A stretch of 64,000 nucleotides of DNA from Crotalaria pallida (lineage: Eukaryota > Streptophyta > Magnoliopsida > Fabales > Fabaceae). Within the stretch, counting starts at the first letter, position 1, and every line of letters begins with the position of its first letter. The notes beneath the pieces were generated by a model that was given only the letters and a program-made list of their open reading frames with translations, was not told the origin of the DNA and made no database searches. Made by a program: the position numbers and the translations under genes. Shown piece after piece: positions 47,218-60,179 of the stretch. The stretch covers positions 154,954,001-155,018,000 of the forward strand of contig CM075651.1 of NCBI GenBank assembly GCA_037953625.1, read 5' to 3'.

Positions 47218-47225
47218 GTAAAAAA

Positions 47226-47820
47226 TAATGATGCGTTATTTTATACTTTAGACAATATGCTTATTTACAATTATGAAGTTCTAATACAAGCAAGTGATTT
47301 AAAAGTTCGAATCTTATAAACACGAATTAATTAAAAGTGTAAAAACAGGTCTTATATTTTGGGACAGATGTAATAATAATGATGATGATGATGATGATAT
47401 ATATGGTAAAAAAAATAGCTGCATTTGGACTTGCAAAACGAATTACTAACAAAATGCATTTGGAATGATGGATTAAATAAAACAAAAATCAAAATGAATT
47501 GGATTTTTTTTAATATAAGAAATTATGTTGTTAATTAAAATTAAAAATCGCATAGTTGATACATTATTAGTTAATTTTTATTAATGAAAAAGTTGATAGC
47601 TGAAACTAGATTCAAAGGTTAACGTTTATGACTATTCATTTCTAAATACATGTAAATCATTTTTATAAAAAGTTCATATTAACTTATTATTTAAAAAGAC
47701 ATATTTCCAAAATCTATAATCAATTTTTTTAAAAAAAAAAAATTTAAACCCATGCTATGTACAGGTAAAATTAATAGTTGCTTAAATAGAGACAAAATTT
47801 CTTACCATACGTGCTAACTA
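47226..47820. other. Intergenic, no gene seen
   Basis: AT-rich with a (GAT)n stretch near 47378-47398. Confidence 0.45.
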
Positions 47821-47821
47821 A

Positions 47822-48098
47822 TACTCCCTCCGTACCTAATTATAGAGTCCACTTGGAAGATTTCACGTTCATTAAGAAAGTGAAATAATTTAGTTAATTG
47901 TATTGGAAATGTGAACTTTTGGTATGTATTTTCAAAATTACCCCTATTAATATTATTGGGAATCTAAAAAGTGTTAAATAAATAGGGGTGTTTGTGGAAA
48001 AAAGTAATTAATGATCATTGAAAATTGGTAAAGGGCTTTATAAATAGGGACAAAATAAAAGTGTCAAGAGGGCTTTATAATTAGGGACGGAGGGAGTA
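47822..48098. mobile_element. Stowaway-like MITE, family shared with 10748-11028
   Basis: Ends ATACTCCCTCCGTACCTAAT and TTAGGGACGGAGGGAGTAT are well kept. The interior matches the worn copy at 10748-11028. Confidence 0.85.
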
Positions 48099-48099
48099 T

Positions 48100-48505
48100 C
48101 TATCCGCATGTCCTTGCCTTTTCCAAAATACGATTAAATATATTTTATTAAAAATATGTATTTAATAAATAAAAAAACCTGTTTTTTTTTTTAAATTTTT
48201 TTTAAAGTAAATATAGCATATGCTTTGGGATTCATCTGACATTAAGAAAACCTAATTAAAAAAAAATTAAAAAGTAGCCTAATCTTCTTTTTTTTTTTTT
48301 AAAGGTGGAGTACCAACTTAATTTCTAATGTTTTTTCTTTATATCAATTTAGTCCTTGAAAATTTATAAATATACATATAGTTCTTTATGATTTTCGGAC
48401 GTACCAATCTTGTCTTTCAAGCTCTTCGGGTGTATCAATTTGATTCTAAAAATTTGAGGGGTCAAATTAGTATCTAATAAAATCTTAAGAGATCAAATTA
48501 GTATG
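48100..48505. other. Intergenic, no gene seen
   Basis: AT-rich with long T and A runs. Confidence 0.45.
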
Positions 48506-49062
48506 TACTCCCTCCGGTTTGAAATATAAGCAACAAAAAAACATACTCCCTTTGGCTTGAAATATAAGCAACAAAAAACACATTTCATTAGGTTTAAAAT
48601 ATGAGCAAAACTAACTAATCTTCTTAAATTTTATTTCATTCTCAATGATACTTTCTTAAAATATACCTAAAAAATTATTTTTTCATTTAATTTTTTTTCA
48701 TTCTTAAAATACCTATATTTTTAATAAATTTAAGAAAATTAAATACAATCAACTAACCTTGTTAATAAGAGTGAAAGTTGTTACTTTTGCTTATATTGCA
48801 AACTGGAGGGTGTACTTCTTTTGATTTAAAATATAAGCAAAACTAACCATCTTTCTTAAATTTTATTTCATTCCTAATGCAATTTTCCTAAAACATTCAT
48901 AGAACATTGTTATCTTATCTAATTTTTGTTTCATTCCCAATGCAACTTTCTTAAAATACCTCTATTATTTTATAAATTTTAGAAAATTAAATACAATCAA
49001 CTAACTTCCTTAATAAATACTATAAAATTAGTTAAAGTTGATTATAATTTGAGCCGGAGATA
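48506..49062. mobile_element. Cluster of two to three Stowaway-like MITEs of one family
   Basis: TACTCCCTCCGGTTTGAAAT starts at 48506 and a second start, TACTCCCTTTGGCTTGAAAT, at 48544, as if one copy had landed in the end of another. One copy ends near 48814 (AACTGGAGGGTGTAC) and a further body with the same interior runs to GAGCCGGAGATAA at about 49062. The family is that of 40248-40533. Confidence 0.7.
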
Positions 49063-49892
49063 ATAAGAAAAGGGAGTTAGTCTACAAACCTCATTATTAT
49101 CCCCCAAACCTCATTTTGATGGGGAAATATCCATTATACCCTTCAGCATTCAAAAAAAAAAAAGGGGGAAAGAAATCCCAAACCCGATCACCTTTCCACC
49201 TTCTATCCTAAGAAAACCCCATAACCCCAAACCCTACCACCAATACACCATTGTTTTGGAGTTTTCACTCATTCAACAACAGTGGTAGCTCCTTCTATCT
49301 CAATTCCTGCGTGTTCCAACTTCACTATCGCTTCTCGCACCACAAATCTCTCTCACAAGTTCATACTCACGCTACTTAATTTAATTCCATTCATCTTTCA
49401 CCTTTTCCATTTTCTCAGTTTTAAATTACTTAAAATTTGAATTTCCATTTTGCCATAAACCCCTGCTGGATTAATTCTTCCTTGCCAATCCCCTATGGCC
49501 ACACTTCAAAACTTGGTAATTTTCCGTTTTTTTTTAAATCTATTTATATAGTTCCAATTCGTAATTTGATCAATCCAAAAATCTTAAATGACAAAATGTT
49601 TTTCATTTTTTTTTTCCATTTGTTTTTTAACGAGCATAATGTTGTCACGTGGGTTGACTCAACCAGAGGCCGGATTCTTGTCCACAGCTTTGCTCCATCG
49701 CAGTTTCAGCCCCTTCCTTCTCTTCCTTCTCACTCACTCACTCACTCGTGACCCAAACACCCATTCCCGATCATCACACCAACACCACCACCACCACCAC
49801 TTTTTGAATCTTCATTCCCATTCCCAATTTCCCATCCCCTCACCAAAAACAAAATAAAACACCAAAACCCAAAAAAATAAATAATAATAAAA
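49063..49892 (+). other. Promoter and leader region of the SNX2 gene
   Basis: CT- and CAC-rich sequence, including (CAC)n at about 49788-49801. A leader intron is possible but could not be fixed. No separate gene is seen; the open frames here are low-complexity. Confidence 0.45.
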
Positions 49893-52800
49893 ATGATGAA
49901 GCAAGAGGAACAATCCCATGATGAACAAGACATGGAGTCTCTCCTTCTCGACGACCCTTCCTCCACCACCACCAATCTCCACCTGCAACCTCCTCAACCG
50001 GTCACCTTCCCCGACTCCCACCCTCTTCAAAGCCCTAAATCCCCTTCTTTCAATTCCTTCCTCGATCCACCCTCTTACGCCGACGCCATCTTCACCTCCT
50101 TCGACACCACCACCTCCGCCACCACCACTTCCTCTTCCAACTTCCCTAACCCTCATTCCCCCGATTCCTCTTCCCTTCAACCCGGATCCGAGTCCGATTA
50201 CCTCCTCATCTCCGTATCCGACCCTCACAAGGAGCAAGAACTCGCCACTTCCCTCGTGCCAGGTGGCAACACTTACTACACCTACCTCATCACCACCAGA
50301 ACCAACTTACCCGAATTCGGTGGGCCCGGATCCGAATTCACCGTCAGGCGCCGCTTCCGCGATGTCGTTACGCTGTCCGACCGGTTATCGGAGACTTACC
50401 GCGGCTACTTTATTCCGGTCCGGCCTGATAAGAGCACGGTGGAGAGCCAGGTGATGCAGAAGAACGAGTTCGTGGAGCAGAGGAGGGTTGCGTTGGAGAA
50501 ATATCTCAGGAAATTGGGAATGCACCCTGTGATTCGGAAGAGCGAGGAGCTGAGGCTGTTTCTCGAGGTTAGAGGGAAGCTGCCGCTGGTGAAGAGTACT
50601 GACGTGGCGTCGAGGATGCTCGATGGCGCTGTGAAGCTTCCCAGGCAGTTGTTCGGGGGTGAGGCTGTCGCGGTGGTTGGTGGCGCGGAGTTGAGTGAGG
50701 TGGCGCAGCCTGCGAAGGGTGGGAGGGATTTGTTGAGGATTTTCAAGGAGTTGAAGCAGAGTGTGGCTAATGATTGGGGTGGGACTAAGCCGTTGGTGAT
50801 GGAGGAGGATAAGGAGTTTATGGAGAGGAAGGAGAGGTTGGTGGAGTTTGAGCAGCAACTTAGCGCTGTTTCTCAGCAGGTCTTGTTTCATGCATGCTTG
50901 GTTTTCATTCATTTCGGTTGAAAAATTTTCTTTTCTTTTTGTTCATGAGCTCTTTTAGTAAGGTTTTGATTAATTGTGGGTTTAGCTAAACAGCTTAATT
51001 AAATGCTTATTGAATAGGATTTATTGAAATAACCTACTAAGAACTATTTTTGTAGCATCAGTGGTAACCTTGTTGAAACGAATTAGACAGAGCTACTTAT
51101 AGGAAGGTTATAAACTATTTGCATAAGCTGTTCTTGCGCATGCCAGGTGATGCAGAAGAATGAAATAACCTAAAAAGGATATATTTTCGTAAACATCATT
51201 GATAACCTTATTGAAATAGGCTAAAAAGAACTTACACGAAGGTCATAAGCTATTTTCATAAGCTGTTCTTGCAAGCCCAAATAAGCCCTATATAAACAGT
51301 TCCAATCGTCTCCTGGAAAGTGTTTTGAGGGCAACATAAGTTAATGTAATCCATAAATAGAAAAACATCAGTTGTAGACTTGGTCACTTATGGGATTTTG
51401 TTAAAATGCTGTCCTTTTTTGGAATTGCATTGCCATTTTTGAAATGGAGCATGATTGATTACACTTGATTGTTGGCTGAATGAATTGTTTTTCCTTCTTT
51501 GAATGCTAGGCTTGAATTCTGCCGCGGTTGATTGTTCTCATACTCACTGATGTTTTTACAGGCTGAATCTCTAGTGAAGTCTCAGCAAGATATGGGTGAA
51601 ACAATGGGTGAACTAGGGTTGGCTTTTGTAAAACTTACGAAATTTGAGACAGAAGAAGCCATATTTGAAGCTCAGAGAGTACGAGCATCTGACATGAGAA
51701 ATGTGGCCACTGCAGCTGTTAAAGCAAGCAGATTATATAGAGAGCTGAATACACAAACAATCAAACATTTGGTAATTTCTAATGACCTATGATAGAACAT
51801 TTTAGCTTGTTGGTAAGTCAATGATGGAAACGTTGATCATGACCGTTGTGTTAGTAACTTCGATCTGTACCTGCCAATCTGTCATTTCGAATCAGAACAT
51901 TTTTCTGTTGTTGATGTGTACAATCTTCGATATGTTGCAGGATAAACTACATGAATACCTTGGAACAATGCTAGCAGTCAACAATGCATTTACTGACCGC
52001 TCAAGTGCATTATTGACGGTTCAAACACTCTCATCGGAACTAGTTTCTTTAAATTCACGGATTGAGAAACTCGAAGTTGCTTCATCCAAAATATTTGGTG
52101 GGGACAAGTCTAGGATGCGAAAAATTGAAGATCTGAAAGAAGCCCATAGAGTTACTGAGAATGCTAAAACATGTGCAGATAGAGAGTATGAACGTATCAA
52201 GGTAACATTTTCGCTAACTTTTTTTTCCCTCCCGGGTTCCCCTTTCCCAACTCTTTGATTTCTTGGGCATGCTAATTAGGTTCTCTGTATTCGTCATAGT
52301 TTGAATATCGTTGTTTTGTGTTGCTTCCATTTCATATGTACTGTTACATTACCCTGGGGAGAAATTTGAACGCAATAACTCAAGCAAGTTTGATATGTTC
52401 AGTTATTTGCAAAACTTCAAACACCCTTATACACCTTTTGTAAAATTGACCTTGAAATCCAATTATCATTAAATGGTCATACTAAATAAATGTTATCATT
52501 ACACCTTGATAATAAATTGAAGATGTTATGAATTTATTTTTCACATTATCACATGATTTTCTTTCTATAATTCAAGTGTTAGGCACAAGGGTTAGTAGAG
52601 TTGAGTTCACTAGTTCAGTGTTTATTGTGTGGTTAGTTAGTTGAGTGAGATAGTTAAATAGATGAAATTATAGAGGAGAGCCACTCATTGATTTACTTAA
52701 TTCGGAAAACAGAGTTTCAGCTCAGTTGTAAAAGGGGAAACCCTTGGAGGAGAATTCTCTCTCCTTTCGATAAAGTCTTCTCCTGTTCTACCATTTCTCT

Positions 52801-53784
52801 GTTATTTTTAATTATTTTGGCAATTCTTTAATTTAAAGTCGTAACAACAAGTGTCTGGGCCAAACTAAGAAACCTGATTAATCTACACCATATTTTTAAA
52901 TGTTTCATTGAGGGCTGCATTTGGCTGTTTCCATCAAAATTTATCTATAGCAGTTTTGGTAACAGTTCAAGCTTGATTTCTTGATTTATTGCCATCCCAA
53001 CATGTAAAATCTGCAAATCTGGTTTCTGTAGCACCCAATTTTATTGACAGACGTGGTTTGTTTTTTTTATATTGATTGACATGGTGTCATTGGTCTAAAC
53101 CAGTTAAGTTAAGACAGTTTTCTGGTGGTGCACGGGAATCTATGTATCGAGAGGGCCAAGATGAATGAGATTAAAGAATAGGAAAAGGAGGGACGTAAAT
53201 CTGTTCCAAGTAACTTACACTTTTGTTTAGTTTCTGGAGTTGGAACTCATGATGTAATGGTTTTCTGCTTTTTGCCAATATAGGTTCCTGTTCTTAGTCT
53301 CTTAACTATTTATTTGATTATCGCTCCTTGTTTTGGCTTAGTTATTTGTTGCCCAAGTCTGGAGGTGATTTACGGAATGTGTATTGTTCATATTAATACA
53401 AAATCATATTTCTAAATAAAAAATATTTAAATTTGACTTATTATTGCTGGGGTATTTATTTTGGAATATCATGTCAAAATATCAAGTGTGACTGGTAAAA
53501 AAAATAAATCAGGTATGACTGTGAATGTGGGATGCTTGCAGGAAAATAATAGGAGTGAACTTGAAAGAATTGACAAAGAGAGGCATGATGACTTCTTCAG
53601 CATGTTGCGAGGATTTGTTGTCAATCAAGTATGTTTTGCAAGATTTTATATTTTAGATGGCCATTTATGGTTTCAGAACAGTAATAATTTTACATCATGC
53701 ATTTTACAGGCAGGCTATGCAGAGAAGATGGCAGCTGTGTGGGAGAAGCTTGCAGAAGAAACGGCTACATACTCTAGACAGTAG
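49893..53784 (+). CDS. SNX2: Sorting nexin, SNX2 type (PX-BAR)
   Basis: SNX2 proteins work with SNX1 and the retromer core at endosomes, sorting vacuolar receptors and plasma-membrane proteins. Five exons join in frame with GT-AG junctions: 49893-50879, 51562-51771, 51941-52201, 53542-53628 and 53710-53784, giving 539 residues, slightly shorter than the Arabidopsis SNX2 proteins. A low-complexity, Ser/Thr/Pro-rich N-terminus (1-100) precedes the PX domain (about 103-227), with the phosphoinositide-contacting VRRRFRD (151-157) and RPDK (177-180). The C-terminal half (about 300-535, e.g. SQQDMGETMGELGLAFVKLT and ERHDDFFSMLRGFVVNQ) is a BAR-type coiled coil that dimerises and bends membrane. Two Met codons open the frame; the first was chosen. 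The gene is convergent with the receptor kinase. Confidence 0.95.
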
Positions 53785-54451
53785 CTAAAATTTGCTTTGC
53801 TGTAAATTTTTCTTTATGCTGCATTCTAGATTCTTGTTTCATTGATTTTAGAACATAGTTTAGAAATACATTTTACATTCAGCTAACTTAATTTCAGCTA
53901 AGCAGAGTTGTATATGCATATATATATTCCTTTTTATTGCATTGAATGCCTTATGTGAGTCATTTGTCTGAGCTATCGTTGCTAGATAATTTCCTATCTA
54001 TATAGTTTAGATAGTTTTACATAGTGTAGATAATTCCTTTTTATTGCATGGTAGATAATTTGTCTGAGCTATCTACATTTCCTAACTTTGATTCATATGT
54101 CCGCACTTTTTCCTACCTTCAGCGGTATTGCGGGTGGCTTTATTGAAGGAATTACGAACTTTTTAGCTTATCAGTAGAAACCAATAAACGAGACAAACTA
54201 CTCAAGGACTAAATTGACAAAAATTGATTTCAATCATGGAATGAACTATGAAGTGTTAAATAAGAAACACTCTTGATGAATTTAGAAATTCAAACAGCGG
54301 TATTTACATACATTAACACAATCAATTAAACAGTCAAAAATTCAATTCAAGAATGAAGGAATAGTACACTACTAGCCTAATTACTACTTCTACCCTAAAG
54401 AACAAAGGTAAATGCAAAAATTGTCACACAATGGTGCTTAAATAACACCAT
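53785..54451. other. Shared 3' flank of two convergent genes
   Basis: This should hold the 3' UTRs of SNX2 (left) and the receptor kinase (right). The phrase AGATAATTCCTTTTTATTGC-type is partly repeated near 53925 and 54025 (TTCCTTTTTATTGCAT). No gene. Confidence 0.5.
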
Positions 54452-57130
54452 TTATTCATTGGTCGAAGGTATGGCAAAGTCATCACCGGAACTGGCTGAT
54501 ACCTCTACCTCTGGTCTAATCTCTTCTAGCTGCTGCAGAACTTGCTGAGCTTCTGGTCGTGCTGATGGAGAAGGATCAACACAGTGCAAAGCAAGCTTCA
54601 AGGTGTTTAGCAACTCATCACCATTTGTTGATGCATCTCTCATCAACTCCACGTCAAATACCTCATTTGTCCACTCCTCTTTGACAATGGAGGCAACCCA
54701 CTGAGGCAAATCCACACCATTCATGGCCTCGCCAGGTGGCTTCCCCGTTAGGAGTTCTAACAAGATAACACCAAGACTGTATACATCAGTTTTTGTGTTG
54801 GCTTTCTTCAGCTTTGATAATTCAGGTGCTCGGTAGCCTAATGCTCCCGCTGTTGCAATCACGTTAGAATTAGCAGCAGTTGTCATCAACCGAGAGAGGC
54901 CAAAATCAGCTATTTTCGCATTTATATTCTCATCGAGCAACACATTGCTGGATGTAAGGTTCCCATGTACAATGTTCTCATGGGAATGAAGGTAAAACAA
55001 GCCACGAGCCATGCCCTGTGCTATTTTCATCCTTGTTGGCCAATCAATGCTTGTTTCAGACCCACGAGCTGCATTCAAACAAGATAGGATCAACTATAAT
55101 CACACTGTAATAACTGTATGGAAGTAATGTACTTATGTGTAAGCGTGTTTATCAATATTCATATATTATACAAACATGATAAAAGCAATATCACACTACG
55201 GAGACTTACCATGTAGGAAAGAAGCAAGGCTCCCTTTAGGCATGTAATCAAATACCAGAAGCTTTTCTCCTTTTGGTCCCATGTAATAAGCTCTTAGTGC
55301 CAAAAGATTTGGGTGTCGAATTCTCCCTAGAACAGTAACTTCGGATTCGAATTCTCTCTGACCTTTAGTGATCTTTTCCCTCAATCTTTTTACTGCAGCT
55401 TGACTTCCATCTTCTAATGTAGCCTTATACACAGTTCCATAGGTGCTCTTTCCCATTATCTCTGCTGTTGCACACAAGAGATCATCAGCTGTAAAAGCCA
55501 GTGGTCCATCAAAATGGACTAGTTTCCCTCCATTCTCACCACCTGCTTCAACTTCACCGGCTGCAGGTGGGACTCCCTTTTGAGTCCTGGCAGCAGCAGC
55601 AGCTCTCCCTGAGGCCTGGCCACTCTCCGCATTTGATGTTGACCTTCTTCTGAATAGACAGAAGATCAGGATGCAGCATATCGTTAAAAGGACTGCCAGG
55701 AGTACTCCTGCTGCTATGAGAATTTTGTCTTTGGTACCTAGCTTCTTATGATGGTGATGTTTTGATTTTCCAGGAGGTGGAGCTAGGATGATTCCTTGTC
55801 CTTCAGAAGGAGCTGGTGAAGGGCATGGGGTTGAAGGACTGAACCCACAAAGTTGAATATTTCCCACAAATGAGCTTGAGTTGAATTTCTTGGCAAGTAG
55901 GGTGGGAACTGGGCCAGAGAGGTAGTTATAAGAAACATTGAAGAAATTAAGACTACTCAGATTGTTAAAGGAGACTGGAATTTCTCCACTGAGATTATTC
56001 AGTGACAAATCAAGCTGTGTAAGTGTGGAAATGTTTCCAATGCTTTGAGGAATGTGACTACTAAATTGGTTTCTGCTCAAAATCAGAACAGAAAGATTGT
56101 GCAATCTGCCTAAAGCTTCTGGGATTTGATTGCCAAGGTGGTTGTTCTCTACATTCAATAGAGTGAGTGAGGATAAATTAGAAAGAGTGGAAGGCAAGGT
56201 TCCATTCAAAGCATTATTAGAAAAATCTATTGTCTTAAGCTTAGAAAGGCTTCCTATTTCATTTGGTATAGCTCCACTAAACTGGTTATGACCAAGAGAA
56301 ATCTCTGTGAGTTGGCTACCACCCCACGAGTTAGGAATAAAGCCAGACAGATTATTGTATTGAAGAGAAAGGAAAGCAATGGAAGCTGAGTGAGTTAGGC
56401 TAGATGGTATTGGACCAGACAAGGAATTGAAGCTCAAGTTAAGCCAATAAAGCTTAGTGGAATTGCCAAGGCTATAAGGGATAGTACCTGTGAGCAAGTT
56501 GTTACTAAGGTCTAAGGACTGAAGTAAAGTACAGAAACCTAAAGAAGGAGGGATAGAACCAGTGAACTTGTTGTTGAAAAGTTGAACCCCTCTTAGATTG
56601 GGAAGAAGTCCCAATGCTGAAGGGATTGAACCACCAATTTGGTTATCATGAAGACTAAGCTTTCTAAGACCTTGAAGCTGACCAATCCTATCAGTGATAT
56701 GGCCCCTTAACTCCTTCCAAGGAAGCTGGATTACGATAACTTGTCCTTGAGCACACTTGATACCAACCCAACTTCCATTACAAGCTCCATAGCCACTGTC
56801 ATTCCAGCTTCTCAAGAAGCCTTTTGGATCAACCAGCTCTTGTTTGAATGCTTGAAGTGCCAAGAAGTTTGACTGTGTTACTATCACACCATCCCAACGC
56901 TCTTCACCCAACACCGGCTTCACTGGGAGCATAACAAGCAACAAACATTGAACTAACCAGAAAAAGTGAAATGGTGTGCATTTTTCAGGCTGAAGCTTCC
57001 ATTTGTGTTTCTCCCTAGCCTTATGAGAAACATGGTGCAAAATCTGAGATGGGTTTTGGTAAAAAAAGGATTTTGAAGTGAGGGTTTGGTTCAACATCAC
57101 AACAACAAGAGTGTATTGAATGAACAGCAC
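54452..57130 (-). CDS. IMK3: LRR receptor-like kinase, IMK2/IMK3 (MRLK) type
   Basis: Two exons (55210-57130, 54452-55068) join in frame and give 845 residues. Order: a hydrophobic signal segment (about 54-73, after a 50-residue extension), LRR N-cap (about 85-125), some eleven extracellular LRRs (130-410), a transmembrane helix (469-493), and a kinase domain from about 555. The glycine loop is GKSTYGTVYKA (560-570), the ATP-anchoring Lys is K581 (AAVKRL), and DFG is at 695-697. The HRD motif is HGN (675-677), so the catalytic Asp is missing; the IMK group is known for such changes. DLPQWVASIVKEEWTNEVFD (760-779) is typical of IMK proteins. Relatives act in shoot and flower meristems. The first Met was used, but a later true start cannot be excluded. 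The closest member appears to be IMK3. Confidence 0.9.
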
Positions 57131-57427
57131 AGAAAAATGAATGAATGTAGCAAGTGAGCAAACACTAAAACAGAAAAAATGGGAAATAAAGAAGATTTTT
57201 TTGAGTGAATGTGGCTATTGCTGTTATCTTCTCTCTAGCAATGGTGTCCATAAGACACTCTTGTTGTGTGAGAGATGAGATCATATCATAGAAGGAAAGT
57301 GGAACAGTTGGGTAAGCATTTTGTACTAGAAATGGAGAGAGAGAGAGAGGAAGACAGAGAACTGAGAAGGAGCACGTGATGATGGTCATAAGGGGTGTGT
57401 GAGTGGAAGGAGCGCGTTGTTGAGAGC

Positions 57428-57465
<38 letters not shown>

Positions 57466-58340
57466 CTTTATGTTGGGAAGCAGAAGTGGAGACAAGTGTC
57501 AGGTTGGGTGGTACAATGCAAAGGTTCACTTGTTCCTTCTACTTGGTTACAAAATCAAACGGCTAGTTTTCCTTTCCCTTACAACTATGCAAATGCAATG
57601 CACATTTATTTATTTCTTTTGCTTCTAATGGGGTTCTGACTCTCCTTTATTGTAGTAAATAGTATCTCCGCACCCCAAAATCCCAACGGCTAGTACTGCC
57701 TCTCTTATCTACTCCTCTGTTGCTTGCTTCATTCATCCCTATCTGTTCCAGCCAGACCGGAAAATTACAAAAATGCTATGACTCAACTAACCCCCTCTTC
57801 TTAAGGGGTAAGGATACAATACTCATCCACTATACTCATTGTCTAAATCTAAGGTGAATGTGTATTTAAACCATTGGACGGAAGATTTGTTTTTCTCTTG
57901 CAATCAGATAGGAAATAGTAGTTGAGAATGTGTTTATTACTTACGTTACTGATGCTGCTTGTTGGAATGTTGCACTGCTAAGGTGCAATTCATTTTATGG
58001 GTGAAATTTAGAAAATCTAAGGATCATGACCATCAATTTTTTTCAACAATAATAACCGTTAAATCATCAATTTACATTGATACAAACTTTTGCACAATTT
58101 GTATCTTAACACATTCCTTCACTTATTGCATGCGTTAACTTTGTTTTGGGACACTTTGATTTCATTTCTATAGTTAGATTGGACTATAACTAATTCATGT
58201 CAATTTAGGAAGATCTAAGAAGACTAAACTCTTCTTATACGTGTTTTTCCGTTCATTGGAATCAAACTTGGACCAATAATCATTGATGAACACGTGAAAA
58301 GTTGAAAGAAAAAATGAGTTTGTTGTAAAAAATGAAAGAG
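57131..58340. other. Receptor kinase upstream region
   Basis: It holds the leader and promoter of the minus-strand kinase gene. A (GA)n tract (CT on the gene strand) lies about 300 bp upstream. GATACAATACTCATCCAC at about 57811-57828 resembles the ends of the element at 29783-30685. No other gene. Confidence 0.45.
57430..57463. repeat. (GA)n microsatellite in the kinase leader
   Basis: About 17 GA units; on the gene strand this is (CT)n, common in plant 5' leaders. Confidence 0.95.

Positions 58341-58344
<4 letters not shown>

Positions 58345-58407
<63 letters not shown>
58345..58407. repeat. (TA)n microsatellite
   Basis: The longest AT run of the window, about 63 bp. It directly abuts the TIR element at 58408. 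Confidence 0.95.
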
Positions 58408-58409
<2 letters not shown>

Positions 58410-58889
58410 GAATGCTAACATCCTCCAATGTGTGGAGGATTTTAGCAATGTCCACCTAAATATTTGGATAAAATTACCCTCCATCTTTTAACTAGGATAG
58501 GTTAATTTTTAAGGGTATTTCTGTAATTTGGATTTAGGGTTTAGGGAGAGTTTAGGGTTTAGGGTCTTAGGGTGTAGGGAGGGTTTAGGGTTTAGGGTTT
58601 AGGGTCTTAGGGTCTTAGGGTTTAGTGGTGGCGGCGGTGGTCAACGTCGGTCAACGCCGGCGGCGGTGGTCAACGGCGCCGGACAACGCTGGCGGCGGTG
58701 GTCAACGATGGTCAATGGTGGTCAACGGATGGTGGGGGATGATTTTTTTTTAAAAATTAATTAATAATCTAATTACATAAACACCCTTAAAAAATAAGTT
58801 ACTCATGTTATAAAAGGAAGGGTAATTTTGTCCAAATATTTTGGTGGACATTGCTAAAATCCTCCAACATAGGTGGATGTTAGCAGCCC
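58408..58889. mobile_element. TIR element carrying telomere-like TTTAGGG repeats
   Basis: Arms of about 125 bp are inverted repeats: TGCTAACATCC, TGGAGGATTTTAGCAATGTC and ATATTTGGA pair with the right end. The flanks are AT runs, so a target duplication cannot be judged. The interior has TTTAGGG units at 58533-58625, then GGTCAACG/GGCGGTGG repeats (58628-58730). No coding sequence. Confidence 0.8.
58533..58625 (+). repeat. Interstitial telomere-like repeat
   Basis: Seven perfect TTTAGGG units (58533, 58540, 58551, 58558, 58584, 58591, 58598) are mixed with TCTTAGGG and GTGTAGGG variants. TTTAGGG is the usual plant telomere unit. Confidence 0.9.
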
Positions 58890-60179
58890 CCATATATATA
58901 TATATTTATTTATAAGTAAAACAATTATAAATTTGTATTATTTATTTATTTTTGAAAATTTTAAAAATTGTATTTTTCAATGTATTTTTATTATATTAAA
59001 ATTTTTAAATAATATTTTAAGGAAATTTGTTAACATTTTACATAATATGTGTGTGTGTGAAAATTGAGCATCAATATTTCAATATTGCACATTTTAATGT
59101 AATCTTATTCATTTACGGGTTAAAAGATGCACAAAACTTTAAAGAAATACTAATACATTATTATATTATTTTTTTTAAGGAAAATATGTAATTCATTCCA
59201 TAACAGAAAATTGTACAAGTAGATCCAACAGTACAATAATAAAGTACATATTTTCCATACAATAAAAATTGCTAAAAAAGACTAGATAATCGGCCATAAC
59301 AGCAAACTCTCTGTGGATCAGGATCATCATCAACATCCAGCTTCGAACTCTAACAAGAGATTCAACAGCTTTTGTTTCCAAGATAACTATCCCACCAATG
59401 CTGGAAGTAAGCATAATTCGGCGACAAAGAATCTCAGATCTGAGGAGGTAGAGCCACTGGACAGAGGAGAAGACAGAGATCTGGAAGGGAAAAGTTGTCC
59501 CGAATATCAGTCTTCTAGTTATTGGAGAAGATAGGAAGGTCATCAGATCTGGACAAACAAAAAGCCTTCCCACACTCAAACACACAAAAACAAAACCCAG
59601 ATGAAACTGGGACAAAGGAAACCACACCACTTGCACAAAGACAAGATTTATTTATTTAACCCAGATATAACTGGGAGAGAAAAAAACTCACACACCAACC
59701 AAAGGAAGGAGAGGGAGAGATTAGACAATCAATCTCCCTCCTCTCCCCTTCTACCACTATCACAAAAGAGAGGAAAACGGAGAAGAGAAGAGAAGAAGAC
59801 TCAGGAAGAGAGAAGGCCGATCCTCTCTCTCCTCAAATTAGGATTCCTTTAGATTTTAATTTTCGCTAGGTTTTATTATACATTATTATATTATTGTATT
59901 AGGAAGTATTCCGAAATTTTATTTTAGCTGACATAGCTTAGTGTCAAATTCAAGAAAATGTATTTGAGAATAAAAATAAATAAAATCATTATATTAAAAT
60001 CAAAGCTTTTAAATATTCAATATATATTTGATATTTTATCTGAACATACCATTTTATAATAGTATAAAGTTTCCATCTTGAATTCTTTTATTTCTAATTT
60101 AAATAGGGATACTTATTTTTGGTGAAAAAATAGGTATACTTTTTTATGGAAAAAAAAAGGTACTATACATTTAGAAAAT
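58890..60179. other. Intergenic, possibly an old retroelement fragment
   Basis: AT-rich up to 59160 and after 59870. 59190-59860 is GC-richer with purine-rich stretches (AGAGAGGAAAACGGAGAAGA) and is non-coding by eye; it may be an old transposon 3' end. No recognised protein motif. Confidence 0.35.

Noticed and set aside
49588..50454. Ser/Pro/His-rich plus-strand frames overlapping SNX2
   Set aside because: They are in other frames over the SNX2 leader and first exon; only the 49893 frame has PX and BAR features and splices onward in frame.
58195..58484. Frames rich in alternating Tyr-Ile
   Set aside because: They are translations of the (TA)n microsatellite; the same holds for similar frames at 9358, 19131, 26858, 27164 and 33843.
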